64,000 bases of DNA, taken from contig NC_060214.1 in assembly GCF_021130785.1 (NCBI RefSeq), forward strand, positions 3,065,001 to 3,129,000, read 5' to 3'. This DNA is from Homalodisca vitripennis. Its lineage: Eukaryota > Arthropoda > Insecta > Hemiptera > Cicadellidae. The translations under genes were made by a program, and so were the position numbers. Positions within the stretch are counted from its first letter, which is position 1. Each line of letters opens with the position of its first letter. Shown one piece after another: positions 12,082 to 24,624 of the stretch. The notes under the pieces are model-generated. The model saw nothing but the letters and a program-made list of their open reading frames with translations, did not search any database and was not told where the DNA came from.

Positions 12082-12256
12082 ACCCTTCTCTCTCAAGATT
12101 CTTCTCACTAAGTTTGACTTTTCTCATACTGCATGGTATACCCACATAATTGTTTATCTTTGACTTTGGACATTTTCTTCATCCCCTCTTAGCACCAGTC
12201 TCTGCACAAAAACTATAGCCCTTCTCTCTCAAGATCCTCCTCATTAAGTTTATCTT
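12082..12256 (+). repeat. direct repeat pair of about 46 bp
   Basis: CCCTTCTCTCTCAAGAT, a CACTAAGTTT / CATTAAGTTT block and CTTTTCTCAT occur together at 12084-12127 and again at 12213-12256, about 129 bp apart, with roughly five differences. Probably an old duplication, or the remains of a repeat with a 129-bp unit. Confidence 0.7.
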
Positions 12257-13445
12257 TTCTCATCCTCGTACGAGGTTTTTTTCTAAACGACATCACATAC
12301 ACTCAGCTCCCTAATCAAACCAATGCATCACCATGTCCTGCGTAAAAATAAATTACGTTTAATAAAGGGTAAAGCTGAATAATATTATAAATTTAACATT
12401 TTAAATAATAAACCATGATAAAATACATAATATTTATTAGAAATATCATTATATATTCAATGAAATTAATTAATAGTCCGTTAAAGATAAACTAGTTTAG
12501 ATTTATTCTACTTTCTCCATTACACAAGTAACTACCTGAGAGCGACATATAATTACTATTCACGGTAATAGCATCTGCATTTGTTATTATACATTTGCAG
12601 GATTAAATTAAATGTAAGCTATCAAAGTGAATAAATAGCTGCAGGGTTCTTCAAGCAAGGCGAGTTTATCATATAGCATTCAACGTTCAATAAACTGGGC
12701 TCGCAGTTAATTGGTATATAATAATGTTTGTATTTATATATAATATATGTGTTTTTCCAACATGTACTTATCTATTTTTTCCAGATTATATTTCATGCGG
12801 CTTGCAATGGTAATATTCAAGGATATATCTTTAGGATGTAACATGTTATGTTAGAGAATGTGTGTTATAATTACTCAACATTACATTTTATTCCACATTA
12901 TTGAGCAGAACTTACTTTACAGCCGTCGGGGTTTTTTACTGACGCTGATTCATTTAATATAAAAATTAGCTTTGGCCCAGGAGGAATTTGAGAGCCACAA
13001 TCGGATACCAAAATATATATTTCACTACTTTTATACACTTAAAAATACCACTTTAAATAATACTTCACCGGTTAAGGTGAACGTAAACACAGTTTTAGTG
13101 TGAAAACATGCGGTCGGACCTTCACTACAAACTGGTCATTTAAATTTAAACACGTTTAGTATAAACTCTGAGTTGATGACATTTAAAGCTGTATAGTGCA
13201 TTTGTACAACTTTCGCAAAACAAAATCAAGGACTTGAAATTTAAATTATATGTTAAAGGGTATACGAGATAGTGGAGAACTATGCCAAATCTAGTAAACA
13301 TGACTTGCAAAAAAAAATCTTAAGAAAAAAAAATCTTGATACAAAGTTTCAGTACTACGACTTCTTTTGACCATTCAGTAAAATCTAAGTTATCAATCTA
13401 AAATTGGAATTAAAAATGTTTAATATAATACAAAAATAAATACAC
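12257..13445. other. AT-rich stretch, nothing recognised
   Basis: No open frame above background, no recognised element and no obvious tandem structure until the 142-bp array begins. Confidence 0.55.
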
Positions 13446-14737
13446 AGTTTTGTTTAGTTGACTTTAATAGCAATGTTGACATCGTAGATCAGTAAGATCT
13501 GGGATTAGCTTTTTAACTTTTCCTTATTGGGTGCATAAACTATATAAACACTGATGAAAAAAAAGCAACAATAGACATGTAAAAATTAAGTTTTGTTTAG
13601 TTGACTTTAGTAGCAATGTTGACATCGTAGATCAGTAAGATCTGGGATTAGCTTTTTAACTTTTCCTTATTGGGTGCATAAACGATATAAACACTGATGA
13701 AAAGAAGCAACAATAGACATGTAAAAATTAAGTTTTGTTTAGTTGACTTTAATAGCAATGTTGACATCGTAGATCAGTAAGATCTAAGATTAGCTTTTTA
13801 ACTTTTCCTTATTGGGTGCATAAGCGATATAAACACTGATGAAAAGAAGCAACAATAGACATGTAAAAATTAAGTTTTGTTTAGTTGACTTTAGTAGCAA
13901 TGTTGACATCGTAGATCAGTAAGATCTAAGATTAGCTTTTTAACTTTTCCTTATTGGGTGCATAAACGATATAAACACTGATGAAAAAAAGCAACAATAG
14001 ACATGTAAAAATTAAGTTTTGTTTAGTTGACTTTAGTAGCAATGTTGACATCGTAGATCAGTAAGATCTAAGATTAGCTTTTTAACTTTTCCTTATTGGG
14101 TGCATAAACGATATAAACACTGATGAAAAAAAACAACAATAGACATGTAAAAATTAAGTTTTGTTTAGTTGACTTTAGTAGCAATGTTGACATCGTAGAT
14201 CAGTAAGATCTAAGATTAGCTTTTTAACTTTTCCTTATTGGGTGCATAAACGATATAAACACTGATGAAAAGAAGCAACAATAGACATGTAAAAATTAAG
14301 TTTTGTTTAGTTGACTTTAGTAGCAATGTTGACATCGTAGATCAGTAAGATCTAAGATTAGCTTTTTTAACTTTTCCTTATTGGGTGCATAAACTATATA
14401 AACACTGATGAAAAGAAGCAACAATAGACATGTAAAAATTAAGTTTTGTTTAGTTGACTTTAGTAGCAATGTTGACATCGTAGATCAGTAAGATCTAAGA
14501 TTAGCTGTTTAACTTTTCCTTATTGGGTGCATAAACGATATAGGTAAACACTGATGAAAAGAAGCAACAATAGACATGTAAAAATTTAGTTTTGTTTAGT
14601 TGACTTTAGTAGCAATGTTGACATCGTAGATCAGTAAGATCTAAGATTAGCTTTTTAACTTTTCCTTATTGGGTGCATAAACGATATAAACACTGATGAA
14701 AAAAAGCAACAATAGACATGTAAAAATTAAGTTTTGT
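13446..14737 (+). repeat. 142-bp satellite array, nine copies, very uniform
   Basis: Unit starts (TTTTGTTTAGTTGAC) lie at 13448, 13591, 13733, 13875, 14017, 14159, 14301, 14444 and 14590, and a truncated start at 14732 leads out of the array. Spacing is 142-143 bp except for one 146-bp unit caused by a small insertion (TATAGGTAAAC). Copies differ at only a handful of sites (for example GGGATT/AAGATT, AAAAGAAG/AAAAAAAG), so the array is young or actively homogenised. Each unit holds the dyad AGATC-AGTAA-GATCT. Stops occur in all frames, so it is not coding. Confidence 0.95.
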
Positions 14738-16534
14738 ATACAATCCAACATTAATATTTCATTAAATGGTAAATCAATTTATCTGTTGTTGTGCGGATAA
14801 CTAAACTACTTCCAAAGTTTGAAAACCTTGTTATTTTTATGTCAGAAAATAACGACATCGGCCCAATAGTATAATGCTTAAATTTGCGATACCGAGAATT
14901 TGAGTTGAATTTCAAGGATTGTTTATCTAATCTCATATTATTATTTGTTATGTTTAACTATCCTCGTTTACTTAATTTTTTTTTGTTCGTCGAAAACAAA
15001 TTTGGCAGTAAAAAACAACGTTTAGTAAGAAAACAGCTCTTATTTAGTTAATTTATAATCTGAGTGCTCAGATCTGTGATGTTAGGTTTACATAATCTCT
15101 TTGATATAATTGTAAATAAACATCATTTATAATTTTATGTTATTAATGTAACATAAAATTTTGTTTAGTAAAACTTACAAGAAAGCTATATATTTAAATT
15201 TTTATTTATTATACATATAATAGTAAGGTTTTTTAAATGTAAACTTGTAGTACTATAACGGATGGCACACAATCTTTATTACCCTCTCAGTACTGTCTAA
15301 GAGTCTTGAAAATAAATAGGTGTTATAAGTATCAAAACAATGAAGAGCAATTTTCAAAACTGTAGGAACCAGCATAAGAGCGAGATTACAATGATATAGG
15401 AATTATTCTTGGATTTGAACTCAGAAAATGTTTGGTTAGATAAACAGAAAACTTAAATTGAAAATTTCCATATAAAATCTTTTCCTACGAGGTTCCCTAT
15501 ATAATTATAAAAAACATTATCCTATTACAATGTGACATATAGGTATATTAGACATTATTCTGAAATATACAACAATGCATACTTATAATAGACTAGAATA
15601 AAATGTTAATACTCTTATATTAGAAGGCCGAACGGGTTAACAGTAGTTTGCTGATCGTATAGTTTACTGCGGATATTAAAGACAAGAAATAAAGTAAATC
15701 GTAAAACAAGGGCAATGTGATTTCTTGTTTGAATTATGTAAGATCATCAAAGGAAGTCACAAAAACATGAGTTCCAGAAGATATTTTCACTCCATGAAAC
15801 CTCAAAACGTAAATTGTGCATAAATTAACTATTATAATTGCTCATAAACAAAAAGAAGCAAACAAACAGATAAAACTTACAACCAATCATCTCATCGGCG
15901 ACTCTTTCATTCTTAATATAGCTTTTCTGTGTCGCTTCAAGTTACTGTATACATCTCAGCCTGAACTCGAATAGTTTTTATATTGAGCTTTAACACACAA
16001 GTATAATTAATTTTTCCGAAATAGATATATTTTCGCTGAATTATTTAAAAGCAAAATATATAAAATTCTCTCATTATTTTCTAAATAGTAAGTAAAACTC
16101 ATATTTTAGTGTTTATTGTATTTGATTGTTGAACAATATTTTCAATTGCTTGACTAAGCAAACATTTATAAAATGATAAGAATCGGAATGTACGTTCAAA
16201 CGATCTATGGAGTATAAATAAAAAGAATGTGTTTCTAAAAAGGTACCAACTTCAAGGAAGGATAATACTAAGTATTTTAACATAACGTTCAATAAGATAG
16301 TATGATATTCCGTATTATATTAAATTGCAATATTACATTATTGTAGTGACTATACTACCCTATACTATATTAACCTGCAGTAGGTTGCTCTATAGTATAG
16401 TTCCAGAAAGGAATCCGAAATTTAGGTACTTATGTAAATGTTATTTTTATCAGTTTCTTTTAAATCACAGTACGCTGTTTGAACATGAACTTTACGGAGC
16501 AGATTAGACTCTGTCATCTTTAATCGATATGAAA
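14738..16534. other. AT-rich stretch, no supported gene
   Basis: Short open frames (minus 14751-14936, plus 16325-16507) have no recognisable content. No RNA gene or mobile element could be supported. Confidence 0.55.
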
Positions 16535-16660
16535 CCCACGTACACACAAACACGTACACGTGTACACACACACGTACTCGTGTACACAAAAACACGTAAA
16601 CGTGTACACACAAACAGTAAACGTGTACACACAAACACGTACACGCGTACACACTAATAG
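16535..16660 (+). repeat. palindrome-rich ACGT/CA minisatellite
   Basis: About five units of roughly 20-26 bp built on ACACGTACACGTGTACAC. Each unit is near-palindromic around ACGTGT or ACGCGT and can pair with itself or its neighbours. Alternating purine-pyrimidine sequence of this kind can adopt Z-DNA or cruciform structure. The minus-strand Val/Cys-rich frame through it (16422-16754) is a by-product. Confidence 0.8.
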
Positions 16661-17664
16661 TACACCCAAGACTAACACACGATCCCGTCATTGTGACACA
16701 TATGTTCGCAAGATGACCAGTTTTTAGTCCGCTCTTTCGTATGAGAGAACACATTATTTCTGACCAGTTCTTTTTTCACGACGAATGGACGGGTGTATTG
16801 TACTTTTTCACAAGATGGTAACAGATTATTTTAGGACTATTGCAATTATTCAATGACACGAAAATCAAGTAAAAATGTTTCGAGTTTTGCAATCTGAGGT
16901 AGATCAATACAATAACTTCTTTGTCTGAAGTTTAATTTTCAACAGTAACGTAAGACATAACTACAATGTAGGAAAATCATGCCAGATCATTAGTATACTC
17001 ATAACACAGGAATTACAAAAAACATGTTTAGTGACCATTCCATGCACACTGTCTCTAAGACACGAAAAAAATAAAGCTAACCCGATTAAACGAATTAATG
17101 AATAAATGCTATAGTAATATTTAACTCAGAAAAAAACCGCTTACAAAACTAGTTGAAGGAAATGCACAAAAAAATCTTGTTAAAAACACACTGTTTGTTA
17201 CAACGTTGGTGTTGATACAGCAATGTTTTTTATTAATATTTTATAAGAAGACATTTTGTATCTCCAAAAGTTCCTAGTTAGTAAGGTACATACTCTACGA
17301 CAGTAAATTATTAAAATTAAATTAGTTTAAAAGTTATGATATGCAAGCAGACTCCTCATTATTAGGAACCAATTTATAAAATATAAAAAGATTGTATTAA
17401 TTTAAAACTTCAATATAATGGTGTTTATAAACCTTTCAATTTTACAATTTTTTAATACACTAGTCAGCCGAGTAGTATTACCATGTGTTTTATGTATTAT
17501 GTAACTAACAATGGACACACAAAAATATACTTTAAGAAGACATACTATCTCTACTTTCTCATTTATGCTTCGAATAACCTTTCAACCATGATCCAAGATC
17601 CATAAAATATTAAAATCTAGATCAGTAGATTTTTGTTACAGAATTATAAAATGGATTTCACAGT
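16661..17664. other. AT-rich stretch, nothing recognised
   Basis: No gene, RNA or repeat could be supported. Confidence 0.5.
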
Positions 17665-19950
17665 TACAGCAGTAGGATAAGTCAGCTTGCTTATAATTAG
17701 AGACCCGTATTGATTGTCATAGATCACACACTGACCTATTCATGCCAGGGCTGGGCATGTAACAGTAGCAGTAGAACAGAACAGCTTGCTTATAATTAGA
17801 GACCCGTATTGATTGTCACAGATCACACACTGACCTAATCATGCCAGGGCTGGGCATGTAACAGTAGCAGTAGAACAGAACAGCTTGCTTATAATTAGAG
17901 ACCCGTATTGATTGTCACAGATCACACACTGACCTAATCATGCCAGGGCTGGGCATGTAACAGTAGCAGTAGAACAGTACAGCTTGCTTATAATTAGAGA
18001 CCCGTATTGATTGTCATAGATCACACACTGACCTATTCATGCCAGGGCTGGGCATGTAACAGTAGCAGTAGAACAGAACAGCTTGCTTATAATTAGAGAC
18101 CCGTATTGATTGTCACAGATCACACACTGACCTAATCATGCCAGGACTGGGCATGTAATAGTAGCAGTAGAACAGTACAGCTTGCTTATAATTAGAGACC
18201 CGTATTGATTGTCACAGATCACACACTGACCTAATCATGCCAGGGCTGGGCATGTAATAGTAGCAGTAGAACAGTACAGCTTGCTTATAATTAGAGACCC
18301 GTATTGATTGTCACAGATCACACACTGACCTAATCATGCCAGGGCTGGGCATGTAATAGTAGCAGTAGAACAGTACAGCTTGCTTAATTAGAGACCAATA
18401 TGGATTGTGACAAATCACACACTGAGCTGATCATGCCTGGGCTGGGCATGTAATTGTAACAGTAGGACAGTATAGCTTGATTATAATTAGAGACCCGTAT
18501 TGATTGTCACAGATCACACACTGACCTAATCATGCCAGGGCTGGGCATGTAATAGTAGCAGTAGAACAGAACAGCTTCCTTATAATTAGATACCCGTATT
18601 GATTGTCACAGATCACACACTGTCCTAATCATGCCAGGGCTGGGCATGTAACAGTAGCAGTAGAACAGAACAGCTTGCTTATAATTAGAGACCCGTATTG
18701 ATTGTCACAGATCACACACTGACCTAATCATGCCAGGGCTGGGCATGTAATAGTAGCAGTAGAAAAGTACAGCTTGCTTAATTAGAGACCAATATGTATT
18801 GTGACAAATCACACACTGAGCTGATCATGCCTGGGCTGGGCATGATATTGTAACAGTAGGACAGTATAGCTTAATTATAATTAGAGACCCGTATTGATTG
18901 TGACAGATCACACACTGAGATGATGAAGCCAGTTTTGGGCATGTAATTGTATCAGTAGGAGAGCACAGCTCGCTTATAATTAGAGACCCGTATTTATTGT
19001 CACAGATCACAAACATTGAAGTGATCATGCCAGTGCTGGACATGTAGTTGTAGCAGTAGGAGATGTCTAACTCGCTTATAATTAGAGACCCGTAGTGATT
19101 GCTACAGGTCACACACTGAGCTGATCATGCCTGGGCTGGGCATGTAATTGTAACAGTAGGACAGTACAGCTCGCTTATAATTAGAGACCCGTATTTATTG
19201 TCACAGATCACAAACATTGAAGTGATCATGCCAGTGCTGGACATGTAGTTGTAGCAGTAGGAGATGTCTAACTCGCTTATAATTAGAGACCCGTATTTAT
19301 TGTCACAGATCACAAACATTGAAGTGATCATGCCAGGGCTGGGCATGTAGTTGTAACAGTGGGAGATGTCTAACTCGCTTATAATTAGAGACCCGTATTT
19401 ATTGTCACAGATCACAAACATTGAAGTGATCATGCCAGGGCTGGACATGTAGTTGTAGCAGTAGGAGATGTCTAACTCGCTTATAATTAGAGACCCGTAT
19501 TTATTGTCACAGATCACAAAACATTGAAGTGATCATGCCAGGGCTGGGCATGTAATTGTAGCAGTAGGAGATGTCTAACTCGCTTATAATTAGAGACCCG
19601 TAGTGATTGTCACAGATCACAAACATTGAAGTGATCATGCCAGTGCTGGACATGTAGTTGTAGCAGTAGGAGATGTCTAACTCGCTTATAATTAGAGACC
19701 CGTATTTATTGTCACAGATCACAAACATTGAAGTGATCATGCCAGGGCTGGGCATGTAATTGTAGCAGTAGGAGATGTCTAACTCGCTTATAATTAGAGA
19801 CCCGTAGTGATTGTCACAGATCACAAACATTGAAGTGATCATGCCAGGGCTGGGCATGTAGTTGTAGCAGTAGGAGATGTCTAACACGCTTATAATTAGA
19901 GACCCGTAGTGATTGCTACAGTTCACACACTGAATTTATTATGACAGGGC
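17665..19950 (+). repeat. 99/102-bp satellite array with two subfamilies, about 23 copies
   Basis: ATAATTAGAGACCC starts successive units, for example at 17693, 17792, 17891 and 17990 (99 bp), and later at 19279, 19381 and 19483 (102 bp). The first half (to about 18950) carries TCACACACTGACC and GTAGAACAGAACAGCTTGC. The second half carries CACAAACATTGAAGTGATC and GTAGGAGATGTCTAACTCGC. A variant unit (AATTAGAGACCAATATG with a shortened start) sits at 18386 and again at 18780, 394 bp apart, a four-unit higher-order repeat. Every unit has the hairpin CATGCC...GGCATG or a close variant. Both lengths are multiples of three, so minus-strand frames stay open across several units; I do not regard them as genes. 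Confidence 0.95.
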
Positions 19951-20127
19951 TAGTTATGGAATTGCCTGTGTAAAACTTATCAGAATGTATATAGAGCTGA
20001 ACTATCGACTTACATTTGTTCTATACATATCGTTTTATTTATCTCAATTTTTCATCTTATTGCTTGTTATAAAACATTCTTTTATAAGTGTTTAAAAAAA
20101 GTTAAATTTGTTCACGTCATTGACGAT

Positions 20128-20275
20128 TCTATTAGAATTGTCAGGATCTTCAGCTAACATGTGCATGCTACGGCTTTTAACTCTGTGATTGTGGTTAATA
20201 AACGAGTAAGTTTACGGCATTAACTATGCTATTAGGATTGTCGTGATCCACTTTGAGGTAACATGTGGATGCTAC
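20128..20275 (+). repeat. old tandem duplication of about 101 bp
   Basis: CTATTAGAATTGTC...TAACATGTGCATGCTACGGC at 20128 recurs as CTATTAGGATTGTC...TAACATGTGGATGCTACGAC at 20229. Intervening sequence is diverged. Confidence 0.6.
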
Positions 20276-21025
20276 GACTGTAAAATATGGCCTGTAAGTA
20301 TTAAACTATTGACCATAAAAATTATTTAGCTAGATTTAAATTATTTTAACGTGTGTACCAAAGAAATATTTAATAAATTCAACTCAATTCTTCTTGTTCA
20401 CTACTGAAAACCCGCTTTAAGCAATAAAACATTTTTGTACGAAATTCTTAATTTAAAGATTACTGCTGTTTCTAAATGAATACGTTTCTATATAATAGTA
20501 TTTCTATGCTTTCATTTAAGGTGTGTTAACTGGTAATTTCTTTTACAACTTTTTTCAATCGTACTTGATTTTATTTCATCTGGTGTTATATTATAGCCAG
20601 TTTTAAACACAACCTAAGCTGTAAACTTACCTTTATCTAATCTCAAGTAGACCTTTGAATAGAATAAAACAGTGGTTGATGGCATGAGGTGATAGAGTGT
20701 CAGTGTTTCTTGTTTGAAGATGGTTCTCTCCAGGTAATCCTAAATATTTCAACAAGGGAGGCAAGGCAGCCTTAACTTATAATTAAATTTCGTTATATGC
20801 CGTTGAAACATTATGTTTCATTATCAGGAATTTCTAGACTTAGTTTTTTATTACTCATCATGTATATTGTATGTTAGGAAAATGTAATGAAACTTAGTGA
20901 TTTTATAACATCAATGAAGAATATAATGCTTTGCACAGAACAGCAGCATTTTTTGTAGAGAGAATAGTTCAAGGATATAACGAGATGACTCGTCGTGTGA
21001 CACTTGGTTGTATTATTGAAGTGTA
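20276..21025. other. non-coding stretch with one palindrome
   Basis: No gene supported. A 17-bp perfect palindrome (TGAAACAT-T-ATGTTTCA) lies near 20803-20819. Confidence 0.5.
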
Positions 21026-21108
21026 CACACACACAAACACACGCACGCACGCACGCACGCACACGCACACGCACGCACACACGCGCGCACACACACACAC
21101 AAACACTG
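21026..21108 (+). repeat. (CA)n / (GCAC)n microsatellite
   Basis: Runs of ACAC with interspersed ACGC units. Open frames of Thr/His or Cys/Val through it are artefacts of the repeat. Confidence 0.95.
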
Positions 21109-21119
21109 GTAGTCGATTA

Positions 21120-21610
21120 TTTTTAGAATAGGTAGTAATCGAAAGTAAATTATTGTTGTTATTTATTGTTGTTACTTTTATATATTAATTTTATTTAAGC
21201 ATTGTATTACTCTTGTCGTTGTTGCATTTATCTTGTTGCTTTTGTATTTATCCTGTTATTGTTGAACTTTTCTTGTTATTCACTCATTTTGTTATTGATT
21301 TCCTTGTTATTGCTTTGTTATTGTCACTCAGTTATTCTTTATCTGTTATTGTTGTTCCAGTTTTGTTAAATTATTTATAATTGTTTGTTTCATGTTTGAT
21401 TTGCAAATTTTATTCAAATATAGTATAGCATACCCTCCACACAAGACCAGAGACATTTTAAGCTATTAAGAATTGTGCCAACAATATTTTTTGCCACACG
21501 TGCTTTACAGCACTTGGCAACATTTGTAATGTACAGTACTTTGTATTTTTTTAAAATAAATATGATTTAAAATAATGATTTGAACACACACACACACACA
21601 CACACACACA
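21120..21610 (+). mobile_element. retroposon 3' end, copy T1 (hairpin, AATAAA, CA tail)
   Basis: A T-rich stretch full of TTGTTATT leads to a two-tier hairpin at 21492-21519: outer TGCCA/TGGCA, inner GTGC/GCAC. AATAAA follows at 21555-21560, 36 bp on. Then a TTTGAAC junction runs into a (CA)n tail at 21584-21610. The same order and spacing recur in copies T2, T3 and T4. This matches the 3' untranslated end of a LINE or a SINE that borrows its tail. No coding part remains. Confidence 0.55.
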
Positions 21611-21639
21611 TTTATTCATTTTCTATTTTTTGTCTTTTC

Positions 21640-22315
21640 TATCGTATACTTTTGTATTTCTATTTTTATTATTAAATATATCATACATCTTCTGTAATTC
21701 ACTTTTACTGTACTTGTTATAAATTTATAGTTTTATTTCGTTCTTATTATTTATTTGTTATAAATTTATAGTTTTATCTCGTTGTTATAGTTTATTTTGT
21801 TATAATATCTATAGATTTATCATAATGTTACTTATTTATTGTTAAACATTGTATTCATAAATTTACTATATTGTTACTATTCATTTGTTATGTATTTATG
21901 GATTCATATGTTGCTTATTTATTGTTATACATTGTTACAATTAATTAACTGTTGTTATTGTATAGGGTAATTGTGCGGACTCGGTGCAGGGTAATTGATT
22001 CATCGATTTCATGTGTAATTTCTATATATCTTTGTTGAATGTTTAGAGCTGTTAATGCATAGCACGATGGATTATACAGTAGATACCTCAATTCTTACAG
22101 TAAAAAATTAAAATTTCTGTCTGAAAAATATCAAATAATTTATATATGTAATATAGAATGGACTGTTGCATGAGGACTGCCAGCATCAAACAGGAATGAA
22201 CAATATATAGATTAAGATGTTCCCGCGAGCACCTTGCATGGTGCATTGGGAAAATACATTGTGAAATTATTACATTTCTTTGAATAAAGACGGTTGTGAA
22301 CTGTGAACACACACA

Positions 22316-22350
<35 letters not shown>
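21640..22350 (+). mobile_element. retroposon 3' end, copy T2
   Basis: A T-rich region with an internal degenerate repeat of about 45-50 bp (TTGTTATAAATTTATAGTTT near 21715 and 21760). Then a hairpin at 22221-22251: outer TCCC/GGGA, inner GCACC/GGTGC. AATAAA lies at 22283-22288, 32 bp later. AATAAAGACGGTTGTGAACT leads into (CA)n at 22307-22350. Non-coding. Confidence 0.6.
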
Positions 22351-22354
<4 letters not shown>

Positions 22355-22439
22355 CCAAGGAATTGAGTCGGCATCAATTTTTTTTATATGGGTCCTAAAA
22401 TATACAACAATTTCTTGCTGCATTGTGAACAGAACATTA

Positions 22440-23162
22440 TTTTTGAAAGGAAACCTAAGGTAAAATTAAAATCTCTGGAATATTTCAAGAACTTGTCTTG
22501 ATTGATAAAATAATTGGTTGTAACAAAATGTCTTGTCTTTGTTATCTAGTATATAGTTATAAATGTTATCTTATTGTAAATGTAGACTATTTATTTGTTA
22601 TATAGCTATTTTTTGCACTTATATTGTCACTGAATCTGCCCTGGTTGACGCTCTGTATCTGTCTTATAGTTGTTGTTATGAATTTGTGTTATTATTATGT
22701 CATGCACTGTTTGTTTGCTCTGTAAATATATGAATTTATTTATTTATCTATATTGTTAATATATTTATTTATTTAAATTGTGGATATGGTTTTTACTATA
22801 TTAATTTTTATTATGTTTATTTATCTAAGTTGTTAATATAATATTGTTTTTCTTATATGAATTGTTATTATATTTGTTATCAAAGTTATTAATGTATTTA
22901 ATGATATGAATTGTAAATGTAATCATTAAAAAAATTATGAATTTAGGTAAGTATGCATTACATGCAATTTGTGTTTTGTTTTGCTATAAATTTAATAGTT
23001 TTCAGTAAGCATTAGTTAATTTAAATAAGAATATAGGCACCAACTGCGCCACCGTACGCGCAGTACTGCGCCTTGGGGGATGATAGTGTATGAAATTATA
23101 TTGTATTTTCTTGAATAAAGTGATTTTGAACTTGAACACATACACACACACACACACACACA
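22440..23162 (+). mobile_element. retroposon 3' end, copy T3
   Basis: A T-rich leader, then a fully self-complementary 14-mer, GCGCAGTACTGCGC (23058-23071). AATAAA follows at 23114-23119, 43 bp later. AATAAAGTGATTTTGAACTT then leads into (CA)n at 23142-23162. It is the third such end in 2 kb, all in the same orientation. Confidence 0.6.
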
Positions 23163-23262
23163 ACAATATTTTTACTTCGTATGCCGGGGGATATACAAAT
23201 GTACTTTTCTATAATTATGTGGCTGTCTACCTGTCCGTAGGATATTTAGAGAATGAAATAAG

Positions 23263-23273
<11 letters not shown>

Positions 23274-23308
<35 letters not shown>
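23274..23308 (+). repeat. (TA)n microsatellite
   Basis: Uninterrupted TA dinucleotides. Confidence 0.95.
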
Positions 23309-23313
<5 letters not shown>

Positions 23314-23329
23314 GATATGAAAAAAAACT

Positions 23330-23650
23330 GTGTTAGTACTAGCCATACTCTGTCGTTGGATATGCGCCATTATAGAATTCATTATTGGCTATTCAAAAAT
23401 AAACTTTCATGTGAAATTGAAAGTGTACAAATTAGATTTATTACTTTTTATTACTCCCCTGTTAATTTTATAACACTTCTTGAAATATCTAGCCCCATGT
23501 TTCATTTACACTTTTGGTCAGTAAGTTGTTTAAGGTCAGTTAATTTTCAAGATATCATGCGGACAGACACATACAGACAGACAGCTCCAAGGGTCATTGA
23601 CTTCGCTAAAATATAGCTGATAATTTTCACCTCGCAAAAAACTTTACGGT
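23330..23650 (+). mobile_element. probable dispersed-repeat fragment with a GACAGACAGAC tract
   Basis: Text such as TGTTTCATTTACACTTTTGG, GTAAGTTGTTTAAGG, TCAAGATATC and then GGACAGACACATACAGACAG is typical of the non-coding part of abundant arthropod transposons. A single-copy window cannot prove it. The 99-codon frame here has no recognisable domain. Confidence 0.3.
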
Positions 23651-24620
23651 GGGCTTATGCATGCGGAACATAATTTCGCTCTCTTGGTTTTCAGTCAGCC
23701 TTACGTCTTAATTAAGCCAAAATAGTTTCACCACTCTGGGAATGTTACTTTGGAATGCGTTTATTTCATCCCTTAAAAATATTACCAGTTCGTCTTAAGT
23801 CTTCCATTCTTGAGTGGAAGTCACACTATTGTATTATATCAACACTGTGCAGAATAATGTGGCAGCAAGAGTACGCGTTTTGGATTTAAACAGAATTTAA
23901 GTGTTCTTGCAACAAATCTATGACTAAAGTCATCTGTAACTGTGACGGCCTACTAAGGTCAATAATTAATTGTTTATAACATATTCATTACTTAGGGTAT
24001 AATGTTATTCATATTGGCATTCTCCTCTATAATACTCAAAGGATTGCTTAGATAGACAGAGACGAAGACTCAGGCATGGCCAGATAGACGTTAAAATCAG
24101 GTGACTGCTCTTTTAATTGTTCATCGTATTTGACTTACTTCTCTAGAATGTGATGTCATCACATCGCTCCCCCGGGCGCCATCAGAGAGTTTTTGATCTC
24201 GAGTCGTTGCTCGTTTTGGGCCGGGAATATGTAGATTAAATCTCTCTTAACTGTACTCGTTCTCAAATATATTTCCATGTTGTGGTGCTGGAGCGTGTGG
24301 GCCTCAAGTGAAGTGAAGTGAAGTTGCGACACGATTTCAAGAAACTTGTCGGATCGTTAATAAGTGTAGCGGTTTGCATTAGGACTTCCTTCCAATGTCA
24401 TGTATTTTTAAATGGACAAGTGATCAAGCATTGTTTGAAAAATTAAGAATTCAAAGACAATAAATACAATCTTACGTGTTAACACAAATTATTTTTGGGT
24501 CGACGAGTATGTACTATCATAAACGTATAAGGGGATATTACGTTGGCTAGTGAATGTTATAACCTATTAGGTAATATAATGTTGGTCAGTGAATGAATAA
24601 TATCAATTTATCTGAGTAAC
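23651..24620. other. non-coding stretch with a GC-richer patch
   Basis: The patch at about 24150-24330 (CCCCCGGGCGCCATC, GGGCCGGGAATATG, three AAGTG repeats) stands out from the AT-rich background and could be promoter-like or a repeat fragment. No gene follows that I can recognise. Confidence 0.4.
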
Positions 24621-24624
24621 ACGT

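Noticed and set aside
15370..15440. tRNA on the minus strand (GAGTTCAAATCC resembles a B box)
   Set aside because: The T stem does not pair and no A box, anticodon arm or acceptor stem fits.
18825..19926. Minus-strand repeated peptide frames (CDNKYGSLIISELD type)
   Set aside because: By-product of 99/102-bp satellite units; no start context, domain or flanking exons.
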